Source: RYN-230 sp963851025 (GTDB lineage: Bacteria; Actinomycetota; Actinomycetes; Streptosporangiales; Streptosporangiaceae). Taken from it: a DNA stretch of 64,000 nt. The stretch spans positions 310,001 through 374,000 of the forward strand of contig CAWKOA010000006.1 in NCBI GenBank assembly GCA_963851025.1, in the 5' to 3' direction. The notes below the pieces were generated by a model. That model did no database searches. It was not told the DNA's origin and saw only the letters and a list, made by a program, of their open reading frames with translations. The translations under genes were made by a program, and so were the position numbers. The first letter of the stretch is position 1; the number at the start of each line of letters is the position of its first letter. Of the stretch, positions 41,668-50,652 are shown in pieces.

Positions 41668-42611
41668 CGGAGGACACCAACGCCGCGGACCTCGCGCGCA
41701 CCTACCATCGGGTGGCGGTGCGCCTGGTGGGCCGCGAGCGTGAGCTGACCCTCACGCTCGCGGCCGTGGCCGCCGGGCGGGACATCATCCTGGAGGGACC
41801 GCCCGGCACCAGCAAGAGCACGCTGCTGCGGGCCATCACGGCCGAGTGGGGCATCCCGTTCGTGTTCGTCGAGGGGAACGCGGACCTCACCCCGGCCAAG
41901 CTGATCGGGCACCACAACCCGGCCCGGGTGCTGCGCGAGGACTACAGCGAGGACAACTTCGTGGACGGCCCGCTGCTGGAGGCCATGCGCGAAGGCGGGT
42001 TCCTGTACATCGAGGAGTTCAACCGGGCTCCCGAGGACACCCTCAACACGCTGCTCACCGCGATGGCCGAGCGCCAGGTGGCGGTGCCCCGGGCGGGCAC
42101 GGTCACGGCCAAGCCCACGTTCCGGGTCATCGCGTCGATGAACCCGTACGACAACGTGGGCACCACCCGGCTGTCCACCTCGGTGCACGACCGGCTGTGC
42201 CGGCTGGCCATCACCTACCAGGACGCCGAGGCGGAGCGGGGCATCGTCGCGCTCCGGGCCCCGCTGCCGGAGCTGGACCCGGGCTTCTACACCCGGCTGG
42301 TCGCCGACGCGGTCGCGGTGACCCGGGCGACCCGCGAGCACCCGGACGTCCGGCAGGGCAGCAGCGTGCGCGGTGCCATCGACCTGACCCTCATCGCCGG
42401 GCAGCTCCTGGAGCTGCGCGGCATCACTCCGTCCCAGCACGGGTTCCACGATGACGAGAGCTACCCCGACGTCGTGTTCGACGCGATGGTGGTGGCGCTG
42501 TCCGGGCGGATCTTCCTCGACGAGACCGTGGAGCTCACCCCCGAGGCCGTGCTCCGGCAGATCTGGGAGGACCACTTCATCCTGAACCCGGCCGCGGCGG
42601 CGCCTGGTTGA
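41664..42611 (+). CDS. MoxR-type AAA+ ATPase in the mycofactocin operon
   Basis: GTG 41664 overlaps the third SDR gene by 4 bp and gives 315 residues. Walker A is EGPPGTSKSTLLRAI and Walker B/sensor region is FLYIEEFNRAPEDTLNTLLTAM, followed by VIASMNPYDNVGTTRLSTSV. This is the MoxR/CoxD-like class, which works with a VWA protein to mature or remodel metal- or cofactor-dependent oxidoreductases (methanol dehydrogenase, CO dehydrogenase). Its place among mycofactocin oxidoreductase genes suggests a similar role for one of them. The VWA partner follows at once. Confidence 0.9.
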   Translation: MTEDTNAADLARTYHRVAVRLVGRERELTLTLAAVAAGRDIILEGPPGTSKSTLLRAITAEWGIPFVFVEGNADLTPAKLIGHHNPARVLREDYSEDNFVDGPLLEAMREGGFLYIEEFNRAPEDTLNTLLTAMAERQVAVPRAGTVTAKPTFRVIASMNPYDNVGTTRLSTSVHDRLCRLAITYQDAEAERGIVALRAPLPELDPGFYTRLVADAVAVTRATREHPDVRQGSSVRGAIDLTLIAGQLLELRGITPSQHGFHDDESYPDVVFDAMVVALSGRIFLDETVELTPEAVLRQIWEDHFILNPAAAAPG

Positions 42612-43613
42612 AGAGCCGTCGAGGCCGATTCTCCCGTCCAGAGGCGCAGCGAGCGCCCGGCGGCGCAGCTGAAACCGCTGCGCCGCCGGCCCAAGCTGCT
42701 CGATGAGCCGCCGGTGCTGCTGGAACCGGCCCGCGGCGGGACAGGCGGCCTGGTGCTGTCCGGCGGCGCGCGCGGCGGCCAGCGGCCGCCCCGGTCCGGC
42801 AGCGGGGGCCCGGCCGTCACCGACGAGCAGGGCACGCTGGTGGACGCGGCGGACGCCGTTGACGGCCCGCAGGACGACCGGGCGCAGGCCGATCCGGAGA
42901 CGCTGCGCCGGGCCCGGCAGATCGCGGCCCGGCTCGCGGTGCCCCGGCCGCGGCGTGACACCTCCGCGCGGCGCGGCGTGGGCGAGCTGGCCAGCGTCCG
43001 CTACAAGGGCGGGTCGGACGACATCGACCTGGACCGGACCGTCGAGCAGCTGGTCGAGCACCCGGTGCCCGAGGAAGACGACATCATCGTCCGCGAGCGG
43101 GTCCGGACCCGGCGCAGCGTGGTGCTGCTGGCCGACGTGTCCGGGTCGATGCGCGGTGAGCGGATCCGGACCGCGGCCGCCACGGTCGGCGCGCTCGGCG
43201 CGGAACTGGACCGCGACGACCTGGCCGTCGTGGCGTTCTGGTCCGACGCGGCGGTGCTCAGCCACCTCGGCCAGCACGTGCCCGCCCAGCGGCTGCTGGA
43301 TGAGATGCTGCGCATCCCGGCCCGGGGGCTGACCAACATCGCGTTCCCGCTGCAGGTAGCCGCCACCGAGCTGGCCCGGGTGCCGGCCCGGGACGCGCGG
43401 GTGGTGCTGCTGTCCGACTGCGTGCACAACGCCGGCCCGGACCCGCGCCCGCTCGCCGCCCGGCTGCCCCGGCTGGACGTCCTGCTGGACACCTCGGGCG
43501 AGCAGGACGAGGAACTCGCCCGGGAGCTGGCCCGGCTGGGCCGCGGGCGGCTGCGGCTGATCCGGGCCTACACCGACGTGGCGCCCGCGCTGAGCGCGGT
43601 CTTCGCGAGCTGA
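42608..43613 (+). CDS. VWA-domain (CoxE-like) partner of MoxR, probable +1 shift near the start
   Basis: A TTG at 42608 overlaps the MoxR stop (TTGA) and opens LKSRRGRFSRPEAQR, a typical N-terminus for this family, but this frame soon stops. Adding the +1 shift near 42641 joins it to ERPAAQLKPLRRRPKLLDEP and the rest. The VWA domain has the MIDAS motif LADVSGSMRG, with later RGLTNIAFPL and VVLLSDCVHNAG. Corrected length is about 334 residues. If no shift exists, the gene would start at GTG 42714 with 299 residues. It should act with the MoxR ATPase as a chaperone pair. Confidence 0.82.
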
Positions 43614-43617
43614 GCCG

Positions 43618-43662
43618 ATGAGCACGGGACCCGCGAGCACGGGACCTATGAGCACGGGCGGC
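43618..43662 (+). repeat. 15-nt tandem repeat at the start of the second OYE/FadH gene
   Basis: Three units built on GAGCACGGGACC start at 43618, 43633 and 43648 and give MSTGP-ASTGP-MSTGG. This repeat supplies two candidate ATG starts. Confidence 0.85.
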
Positions 43663-45669
43663 CCGTACCGGCACCTGTTCACCCCGCTGCGGGTGGGCCC
43701 GCTGACCCTGGCCAACCGGGTGGTGTTCGCCGCGCACCTGACCAACTACGCCTGCGACGGTCTGCCCACGGAGCAGCACACCGCGTACTACGCACGGCGG
43801 GCGGCCGGCGGCACGGGGCTGATCATCACCGAGGAGCATTCCACCCACCCCGCCGACCGGCCCTACGAGAAGCTCATCCAGGGCTGGCGCCCGGAGGTGA
43901 TCCCCGGCTACCGGCGGATCACCGGCGCGGTCCACGCGCACGGTGTCCCGGTCCTGGCCCAGCTGAACCACAACGGCGGCCAGTCTTCCGGGATGTACTC
44001 CCGGCTCCCGGTGCTGGCCCCGAGCCCGGTCCCCGACCCGCTGTTCCGCGAGGTGCCCAAGCCGGTCGAGCCGTTTGAGATTAAAGAGATCGTGGACGGC
44101 TACGCCCGCGTCGCCCGGCACTGCGCGGCGGGCGGGTTCGACGGGGTGGAACTGCAGTGCTCGCAGTCCTCGATCATCCGCGGTTTCCTGTCCCCGGCCA
44201 CCAACCAGCGCACCGACGGGTACGGCGGGCCGCTGCCGCACCGGGCCCGGCTGCTGCTGGAGACCGTGGCCGCGGTCCGCGCGGCGATCGGCCCCGGGCT
44301 CGTGCTCGGCGTGCGGATCTGCGGCGACGAGCAGATCGAGGGCGGCACCACCCTCGACGAGGCGGTCGGGGTGGCCCGGCTGGTCAGCGCCACCGGCGTG
44401 GTGGACTACATCAGCACCACGATGGGGGTGGCGACCGCCTCGCTGCACATGGTCGTGCCGGGCATGCGCGCGGCCCCCGGCTACGCCCTGCACGTGGCGG
44501 CCGCGATCCGCGCCGCGGCCGGTATCCCGGTCATCGGGGCGGGCCGGATCACCGCCCCGCGGCAGGCCGAGCAGGCGCTGGCCGACGGGCAGTGCGACCT
44601 GGTCGGCTGTGGTCCGCGGCCAGATCGCCGACCCGGACTTCGCGGCCCGGGCCCGGGCCGGGCCCGGGCCGGGCCCGCGGCCGGGATCCGCACCTGCCTG
44701 TCCTGCAACCAGGAATGCGCCGGCCGGGTGGGACGTAACCGGTGGCTGGGCTGCACCGTCAACCCGCGGGCCGGGCGGGAGTCCGTGCCGCTGCCCCGGC
44801 CGGTCAGGCCCGCGGGACGCGGGCGCGGCGCGGGGCGGCGCGTGTACGTGGTCGGCGGCGGGCCCGGCGGGCTGCAGGCGGCGGTGACCGCCGCGCAGCG
44901 CGGGCACCGGGTCACCCTGTTCGAGGCCGCCGCCCGCACCGGCGGCCAGGCCGGGGTCGCGGCCCGGATGCCGGGCCGCGCCGGATTCGGTGCGCTGCCC
45001 CGCGACCTGGACGCCCAGGCGCGGCGGGCCGGGGTGCGCCTGGAGACCGGCCACCGGGTGCACGCGGAGTTCCTCCTGGACGAGCGGCCCGACGCGGTCG
45101 TCCTGGCCACCGGCGCCGTCCCGGTCCAGCCGGCCTGGGCGCACGGTCACCCCCGGGTGGTGGACGCCGGCCAGGTGGCCGGCGGCCCGGCCCGGCCGGA
45201 GGGCACCGTGGTCGTGCTGGACGAGCTCGGCTTCCACCAGGCCACGTCGGTGGCGGAACTGCTCGCGGACCGCGGCTGCGCGGTGGAAATCATCACCAGC
45301 GCCCTGGTCGTGGGCCAGGACCTCGGGCTCACCCTGGACCTGGAGCTGTGGACCCGGAAGGCGCACGCTCAGGGCGTACGCCAGCGGACGGACGTGGTGG
45401 TACTGGACGCACGGGAGAACGGGGCGGGCCGGCTGGAGCTCACGCTGCTGCACCACCCGACCGGCGAGCGCCAGCGGCTGGCCTGCGACTGGGTGGCCTG
45501 CGCGGTGCCGCCCCGGCCCGCCGACGAGCTGTGGCACGCGCTGCAGGGGGCCGAGCCGGGGGCTGGGCCCGGGCCGCCGTTCGAGGTGCACCGGGTGGGC
45601 GACTGCCTGGCCCCGCGCCGGGCGCAGGCCGCGGTGATCGAGGGCGAGCGGGTCGGGGCGGCGCTCTGA
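43618..45669 (+). CDS. Second mycofactocin system FadH/OYE family oxidoreductase, local frame disturbance
   Basis: The gene gives about 683 residues. The FMN barrel has TGLIITEEHSTHPADRPYEK, CSQSSIIRGFLSPATNQRTD and PVIGAGRITAPRQAEQAL. The cluster motif is CLSCNQECAGRVGRNRWLGC, and the FAD half begins VYVVGGGPGGLQAAVTAAQR. Between about 44611 and 44690 the conserved VVRGQIADPDFAARAR lies in the +1 frame, and the original frame returns within a GGCCCG-rich stretch. This looks like compensating indels. The third ATG at 43648 may be the true start. It pairs with the first OYE gene but is clearly diverged from it. Confidence 0.84.
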   Translation: MSTGPASTGPMSTGGPYRHLFTPLRVGPLTLANRVVFAAHLTNYACDGLPTEQHTAYYARRAAGGTGLIITEEHSTHPADRPYEKLIQGWRPEVIPGYRRITGAVHAHGVPVLAQLNHNGGQSSGMYSRLPVLAPSPVPDPLFREVPKPVEPFEIKEIVDGYARVARHCAAGGFDGVELQCSQSSIIRGFLSPATNQRTDGYGGPLPHRARLLLETVAAVRAAIGPGLVLGVRICGDEQIEGGTTLDEAVGVARLVSATGVVDYISTTMGVATASLHMVVPGMRAAPGYALHVAAAIRAAAGIPVIGAGRITAPRQAEQALADGQCDLVGCGPRPDRRPGLRGPGPGRARAGPAAGIRTCLSCNQECAGRVGRNRWLGCTVNPRAGRESVPLPRPVRPAGRGRGAGRRVYVVGGGPGGLQAAVTAAQRGHRVTLFEAAARTGGQAGVAARMPGRAGFGALPRDLDAQARRAGVRLETGHRVHAEFLLDERPDAVVLATGAVPVQPAWAHGHPRVVDAGQVAGGPARPEGTVVVLDELGFHQATSVAELLADRGCAVEIITSALVVGQDLGLTLDLELWTRKAHAQGVRQRTDVVVLDARENGAGRLELTLLHHPTGERQRLACDWVACAVPPRPADELWHALQGAEPGAGPGPPFEVHRVGDCLAPRRAQAAVIEGERVGAAL

Positions 45670-45717
45670 ACGTGGGCAGCACCGTGAAGGCCAGCACCGT
45701 GAAAGAGTGATGCGCTG

Positions 45718-46446
45718 ATGACTCTGCTCGCCGATCTCACCTGGCCCGAAGCGGCACGCCTGGGCGCCGCGGGCGCGCTGCTGGCCGTCCCGGTCGGCTC
45801 CACCGAGCAGCACGGCCCGCACCTGCCGCTCTCCACCGACACCGACATCGCGGCCGCGCTGGCCGGGCGGCTCGCGGACCTGCGGCCCGGCGTGGTGGTC
45901 GCCCCGCCGGTCAGCTACGGCTCCAGCGGCGAGCACGCGGGGTTCGCCGGGACGCTCTCCATCGGCCAGGACGCCGTGGAGCTGGTGCTGACCGAGCTGG
46001 GCCGCTCGGCCGCCGCGACCTTCGCGCACCTGGTGTTCGTGTGCGCGCACGGCGGGAACGCCGCCCCGGCGCGGCAGGCGGTGGCCCGGCTCCGCGCCGA
46101 ATCACGCGACGTGCTGCTCTGGATGCCCGCGCCGCGGCCCGGCCCGGACCTGCCCCTGCCGGACGCCCACGCCGGGCGGACCGAGACCGCGCTGCAGCTG
46201 GCCCTGGACCCGGGCCGGGTCCGGGCCGGCCTGGCCGAGGCCGGCAACACGGCCCCGCTGACCCGGCTGATGCCCGCCCTGCAGGCCGGCGGGGTCCGGG
46301 CGGTCAGCCGCAACGGGGTGCTCGGGGACCCGGCCGGCGCCTCGGCGGCCGAGGGGGCCCACCTGCTCGATCAGCTCACCGCCGACCTGGCCGCCGCCGT
46401 CGAAGCCTGGTGCCCGCGGGCACCCCGTCCGGGAGGCACGCCATGA
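45718..46446 (+). CDS. mftE: Mycofactocin precursor peptidase MftE (creatininase family)
   Basis: The 242-residue protein has the creatininase-fold metal site: VGSTEQHGPHLPLSTDTDIA (Glu, His, Asp ligands), SYGSSGEHAGFAGTLS and FVCAHGGNAAPARQAV. MftE removes the processed C-terminal dipeptide from MftA to release the AHDP core. It starts 48 bp after the second OYE gene; that gap contains a duplicated 15-nt unit (AGCACCGTGAAGGCC). The next gene overlaps by 4 bp. Confidence 0.93.
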   Translation: MTLLADLTWPEAARLGAAGALLAVPVGSTEQHGPHLPLSTDTDIAAALAGRLADLRPGVVVAPPVSYGSSGEHAGFAGTLSIGQDAVELVLTELGRSAAATFAHLVFVCAHGGNAAPARQAVARLRAESRDVLLWMPAPRPGPDLPLPDAHAGRTETALQLALDPGRVRAGLAEAGNTAPLTRLMPALQAGGVRAVSRNGVLGDPAGASAAEGAHLLDQLTADLAAAVEAWCPRAPRPGGTP

Positions 46447-47255
46447 GCGGGCAGGACGGGGGCGCGCCCCGGGTGGCGCTGGTCACCGGGGCCGCCCGCG
46501 GCATCGGCGCCGCCACCGTGCGCGCGCTCGCCGCCGGGGGCTGGTCCGTGCTGGCCGTCGACCGCTGCGCCGACGACCCGGCGCTGCCCTACCCGCTGGG
46601 CACCCGGGCCGAGCTGGACGCCGTGGTGGCCGGGGCGGCGGGCGGCCCCGGTGACGTGCACGGCCTGGCCGCCGACACCAGGGACCACGCGGCCCTGGCC
46701 GCCGCGGTGGCCGAGGCCGAGCGGCGGTGGGGCGGCCTGGACGCCGCGCTCGCCGTGGCCGGGGTGATCGCGGGCGGGGTGCCTCTCTGGGAGATGCCCC
46801 CCGGGCAGGAGGAGGCGGTCCTGAGCACCGACCTCGGCGGCGTGCTGGCGCTGGCCCGCGCGGCCATCCCGGCGCTGCTGCGGCGGCCGGAACCGCGCCG
46901 CGGCCGGTTCCTGGCCGTCGCGTCGGCCGCCGCGACCCGCGGGCTGCCCATGCTGGCCGCCTACTGCGCGGCCAAGGCCGGGGTCGCGGGCCTGATCCGC
47001 GCGCTGGCCACCGAGCTGCGCGGGACCGGGGTGACCGCCAACGCGGTGAGCCCGGGCTCCACCGACACGCCGATCCTCGCGGAGAGCGCGCGGCTCTACG
47101 GGCTGCCCGGAGCCGGGTCGTTCGCCGCCCAGCAGCCCCTGGACCGGCTGCTGGCCCCGGAGGAGGTGGCCGCGGCGCTGGCCTGGCTGGCCGGCGACGG
47201 CAGCAGCGGGATGACCGGCGCGGTGGTCCCGGTGGACGGGGGGCTGGCCCTATGA
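46443..47255 (+). CDS. Mycofactocin-associated SDR family oxidoreductase, copy 4
   Basis: ATG 46443 overlaps mftE and gives 270 residues. It has TGAARGIG, a shortened version of the mycofactocin-SDR insert (CADDPALPYPLGTRAELDAV) and the catalytic YCAAKAG. It is more distant from the three tandem SDRs and matches the type found between mftE and mftF in other mft loci. It probably oxidises a separate alcohol or acts in cofactor recycling; that is inference. Confidence 0.9.
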   Translation: MSGQDGGAPRVALVTGAARGIGAATVRALAAGGWSVLAVDRCADDPALPYPLGTRAELDAVVAGAAGGPGDVHGLAADTRDHAALAAAVAEAERRWGGLDAALAVAGVIAGGVPLWEMPPGQEEAVLSTDLGGVLALARAAIPALLRRPEPRRGRFLAVASAAATRGLPMLAAYCAAKAGVAGLIRALATELRGTGVTANAVSPGSTDTPILAESARLYGLPGAGSFAAQQPLDRLLAPEEVAAALAWLAGDGSSGMTGAVVPVDGGLAL

Positions 47256-48946
47256 GCCGTCCGGTGACCCGGCCCGAGGCCGGCCCGGGCCGGGGACCGG
47301 CGCCGCTGCCGGCCGGCTTCAGCATCGTCTTCGACCCGCAGACCCAGTTCGTGGGGGCGGACGTCCTGTTCGGCGGGTCTCCCCCGCGGCTGCTCCGGCT
47401 CAACCCGGCCGGCCAGCGCGCGCTCGCCGAGCTGCGCCGCGGGCCGGTGGGCTCACCCGCCGCGGGCCAGCTGGCCCGGCGGCTCACCGACACGGGACTG
47501 GCCCAGCCCCGCCCGCCCGTCGCCGGCGAGGCGACGCCCGCCGCAGGCGGGTCTCGCCAAGCCGGCGACACCCGGGGGCCGGGGGCTCCGGGGGTAGTCC
47601 CCCGGGAAAGCGGAGCGGGGGCCTCTGCTGGCCGGGACGGGCCCCCCGGGCCAGCACTGCGGGCCGACGTCACCGTGGTGATCCCGGCCCGGGACCGGCC
47701 CGCGCACCTGGACCGCTGCCTGAGCGCCCTGGGCCGGGACTACCCGGTGATCGTGGTGGACGACGGCTCACGGCAGCCCGGCGAGATCGCTGGCCTGTGC
47801 CGCAGGCACGGCGCGACGCTGATCCGCCGGCCCCGCTCCGGCGGCCCGGGGCCGGCCCGCAACGACGGGCTGGCCCAGGTATCGACCCGGCTGGTGGCGT
47901 TCCTGGACAGCGACTGCGTGGCCGGGCCGGAGTGGATCACCTCCCTGGCGGCCCATTTCGCCGACCCGCTGGTCGCGGCGGTCGCCCCGCGGGTGCGGCC
48001 CATCACCGGGCCCGGCTCGGCCGGCCGCTACCTGGGGGCCCGCGCGCCGCTCGACATGGGCCCGCAGGAGGGCCGGGTCCTGCCGCTCACCCGGCTGTCC
48101 TACGTGCCGACCGCGGCCCTGCTGGTCCGCCGGGCCGCGCTGGCCGCGGACGGGCCAGTGGCCGGGCCGCCGGGTGCGGGCCCGCCGGGAGACACCCCGT
48201 CCGGCGCCGGCCCCTTCGACGCCGGCCTGCGTTACGGCGAGGACGTGGACCTGGTCTGGCGGCTGGCGGAAGCCGGCTGGCGGGTCCGTTACGACCCCGC
48301 CGCGTCGGTCAGCCACTCAGAACCGGCGACCTGGCCCCGGGTGCTGGGGCGGCGGTTCCGCTACGGAAATTCGGCGGCCCCGCTCGCGCGCCGGCACCCG
48401 GGGAAAGTACCGCCGCTGGTGCTGCAGGCCTGGCCGGCGGCGGCCGTCGCCGCGCTGCTGGCCCGCAGGCCGGTGGCCGCGCTCGCCGCGTACGGGGCCG
48501 GCACCGGCCAGCTGGTGCGGCTGCTGCACGGCTGGGACGTGCCGCCCAAGGGCGTGCTCCGGCCGATGGCCGATTCGGTGCTGCAGACCTGGCTGGGCAC
48601 GGGCCGCTGGACCATCCAGTACGCGCTGCCGGTGGCAGCCGCCACCCTGGCCCGGCCCGGCGGCCGGACGGCCCGGACCCGGCTGGGCCGCCGGCTGGCC
48701 GTGGCGTCGCTGCTGGCCGGGCCGCCGCTCGCGGAATGGCGGCGGATCCGGCCGCCGCTGCCGGCCGCCGCGTTCTGCCTCGGCTACCTGGCCGATGAGG
48801 CGGCCTACGGGGCAGGTGTCTACCGCGGCGTGCTGACCGAAAGACTGCTCAGCCCGCTGCTGCCGGCCGTGGCCTGGCGGCCGCTCGGCAAAGCCCCGGC
48901 CGCCACGCGGCCGGATTCGCACCCACGAAAGGATCCCTGCTCATGA
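47252..48946 (+). CDS. mftF: Mycofactocin glycosyltransferase MftF
   Basis: The 564-residue protein has the MftF N-terminus FSIVFDPQTQFVGADVLFGG, followed by LLRLNPAGQRALAEL. The GT2 domain from about residue 140 has VTVVIPARDRPAHLDRCL, IVVDDGSRQPG and FLDSDCVAGPEW (DxD), then YGEDVDLVWRLAEAGW and a hydrophobic C-terminus. MftF adds beta-1,4-glucose units to the cofactor. Between the two parts there is an atypical linker of about 45 residues (AGEATPAAGGSRQAGDTRGP onward) whose DNA is rich in hairpins and may be inserted. The gene is coupled on both sides. Confidence 0.92.
   Translation: MSRPVTRPEAGPGRGPAPLPAGFSIVFDPQTQFVGADVLFGGSPPRLLRLNPAGQRALAELRRGPVGSPAAGQLARRLTDTGLAQPRPPVAGEATPAAGGSRQAGDTRGPGAPGVVPRESGAGASAGRDGPPGPALRADVTVVIPARDRPAHLDRCLSALGRDYPVIVVDDGSRQPGEIAGLCRRHGATLIRRPRSGGPGPARNDGLAQVSTRLVAFLDSDCVAGPEWITSLAAHFADPLVAAVAPRVRPITGPGSAGRYLGARAPLDMGPQEGRVLPLTRLSYVPTAALLVRRAALAADGPVAGPPGAGPPGDTPSGAGPFDAGLRYGEDVDLVWRLAEAGWRVRYDPAASVSHSEPATWPRVLGRRFRYGNSAAPLARRHPGKVPPLVLQAWPAAAVAALLARRPVAALAAYGAGTGQLVRLLHGWDVPPKGVLRPMADSVLQTWLGTGRWTIQYALPVAAATLARPGGRTARTRLGRRLAVASLLAGPPLAEWRRIRPPLPAAAFCLGYLADEAAYGAGVYRGVLTERLLSPLLPAVAWRPLGKAPAATRPDSHPRKDPCS
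47530..47605. repeat. Hairpin cluster inside mftF
   Basis: Two hairpins lie here: CCCGCC/GGCGGG (47537-47551) with outer GGCGA/TCGCC pairs, and CCGGGGG-TAGT-CCCCCGG (47588-47605). They fall in the non-conserved linker between the MftF domains and resemble an inserted palindromic element that keeps the frame open. Confidence 0.6.
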
Positions 48947-49257
48947 GCGCCGTTGTCGTCATCGCCACCCTCCGCCCGCTGCCCGAGCACCGCGCCGAGG
49001 TCATCGCGGCCATGGAGAAGGTGATCGCCGAGGTGCACGCCCACGACGACGGCTGCTTGCTGTACGCCCTGCACGAGGGGGACGACCGGCTGGTCATGGT
49101 TGAGAAGTGGGCCAGCGCGGAGGCGCTCGCCGAGCACTCCCGCGGGCCTGCGCTGGCCGAGCTGAACCAGGCTCTCGCGGGGCGCCTCGAGGCAGCCCTG
49201 GACGTCCAGGTGCTCCGGCCGCACCCGGCGGGCACGGCCGCCCAGGGCACCGTGTAG
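48943..49257 (+). CDS. Antibiotic biosynthesis monooxygenase-like (YgiN type) protein
   Basis: The 104-residue protein matches the dimeric alpha+beta barrel ABM fold: VVVIATLRPLPEHRAEVIAAM, then DDGCLLYALHEGDDRLVMVEKWAS and LAEHSRGPALAEL. YgiN-like members oxidise quinols without a cofactor; others only bind small molecules. It overlaps mftF by 4 bp and ends the mft operon, so it may act on a quinone-like form or product of the cofactor. That link is positional only. Confidence 0.8.
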   Translation: MSAVVVIATLRPLPEHRAEVIAAMEKVIAEVHAHDDGCLLYALHEGDDRLVMVEKWASAEALAEHSRGPALAELNQALAGRLEAALDVQVLRPHPAGTAAQGTV

Positions 49258-49294
49258 CAGGCATTCCGGCCCGGCCGCGGGGCCGGGCGCGGGC

Positions 49295-50652
49295 TCAGCC
49301 GCTGGCCGTGACGCCGGCGCTGTCCCTGATCGCTTCCAGCACCCGGCGGTGGTCGGCGCACATGACGCCCTGATGGGGGTCGGACAGGGCTGCCGCACGG
49401 GCCAGTACCCGGCGCGGTACCGCGTGCAGCGTGGCGTCGAGCAGCGCCCACGACATCTCGTTCAGCCCGCCGCGCACCACGTCCGGGTCGGTCGTGCGGT
49501 CACAGATCTCGTCGAGCGCGGCGAGGAGCTTGGCGGGCCGGGGGTTGGCCGCCATCTCCAGCCGGAACGCGTCCACCATGGGACACGGGGCGGACGTCCC
49601 GACCGCGGCCTCGAAGGCGTTCAGCAGCGGGCTCACGTCCCCCGCCGTCATCGGGTCGTACAGGCCGGGGAACGGGACCTCCTCATAGCCAGGGTCGTAC
49701 CCGCTGAAGTAGATCGGCGTGGACGAGCCGGCGGCGATGAGTACCCCGAGGGCGACGTCAACCAGGCTGACCGGCCAGCCGAGGTCGGTGATGGCGTGCA
49801 CCCGGAACTCGCCGCGCTGCGCACCGAGGCCCGCCAGCATCAGCAGCTGCGCGGACTCCAGCGCTGACTGCACGTAGAACGCGATATTGGCGCTATGCAG
49901 CCGGATCACGCCGTCCTCGGCCCAGCCCAGCAGACGGCGGTAGATGACCGAGTTGTCGAGGACATGAGTGAACCGGCCCGCGGAGACCAGCAGCTCACCG
50001 CGGGCGGCCACGCTGGACGCGACCCATTCCGCCGCCCGCTTGGAGGCGGTGTACATGTCGGGTGAGTAGGGGCGCAGCGCCTTCCCGGTGGACGCGCAGA
50101 CCACCTGCGGCACGCCCGCCGCCACGGCCGCCTCCAGCACGTTGCGGGTGCCCAGGACGTTGGTGGACACGGTGCGGTGCACCTCCACCTCGGCCCGCGC
50201 GGGCTCGCGCTGCGCGGCCACGTGGAAGATCACGTCGGGCTTCACCTCGCGGATCAGCGCCTCCAGCGCGCCGCGGTCCCGGACGTCAGCCTGCCGGTAC
50301 TCCGCGCTGGCCTGCGTCGGCCAGCCGTCGGTGATCCCGCGGCTCACGCTGACCAGGCGGGCCGGCCCCGCGCCGCCACCTGGGCCATGAGCGTGGAGCC
50401 GATACAGCCCGTGCCGCCGGTGACCAGCACCGTGGCCCCGGACAGCCAGGCGGACAGCTGCGCCTCCGGCAGGCAGAGCCCGCGCTCGCCGATGCCCAGG
50501 AACCGCGCGTGCTCCTCGGCGGCGCCCTCCTTGACCGTGATGAGCGTCTGCGTGAGCTCCCTCAGACGCTGGAGAACCGCCTGGTCAAGACCTGTTTGAC
50601 CGGCGGGCGCGACCGCCCGCATGCAGTTGATGATCTCCCCGACCGTCTCCAC
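49295..50652 (-). CDS. NAD-dependent epimerase/dehydratase, frame disturbed once
   Basis: GTG 50652 with GGAGG upstream starts an N-terminal extension of about 80 residues, then TVLVTGGTGCIGSTLMAQVA (NAD-binding). The frame then changes near 50367 and continues RLVSVSRG, QADVRDRGALEALIREVKPD and the active-site region PYSPDMYTASKRAAEW (YTASK). This change is equivalent to one lost base or two added bases, unlike the other shifts here. Corrected length is about 452 residues. It resembles polysaccharide-biosynthesis epimerase/dehydratases and lies next to glycosyltransferase genes. The reaction cannot be specified. Confidence 0.75.

Noticed and set aside
43258..46050. A 930-codon minus-strand open frame opposite the second OYE and mftE genes
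   Set aside because: Composition is that of an antisense shadow, and the plus-strand genes carry catalytic motifs throughout.
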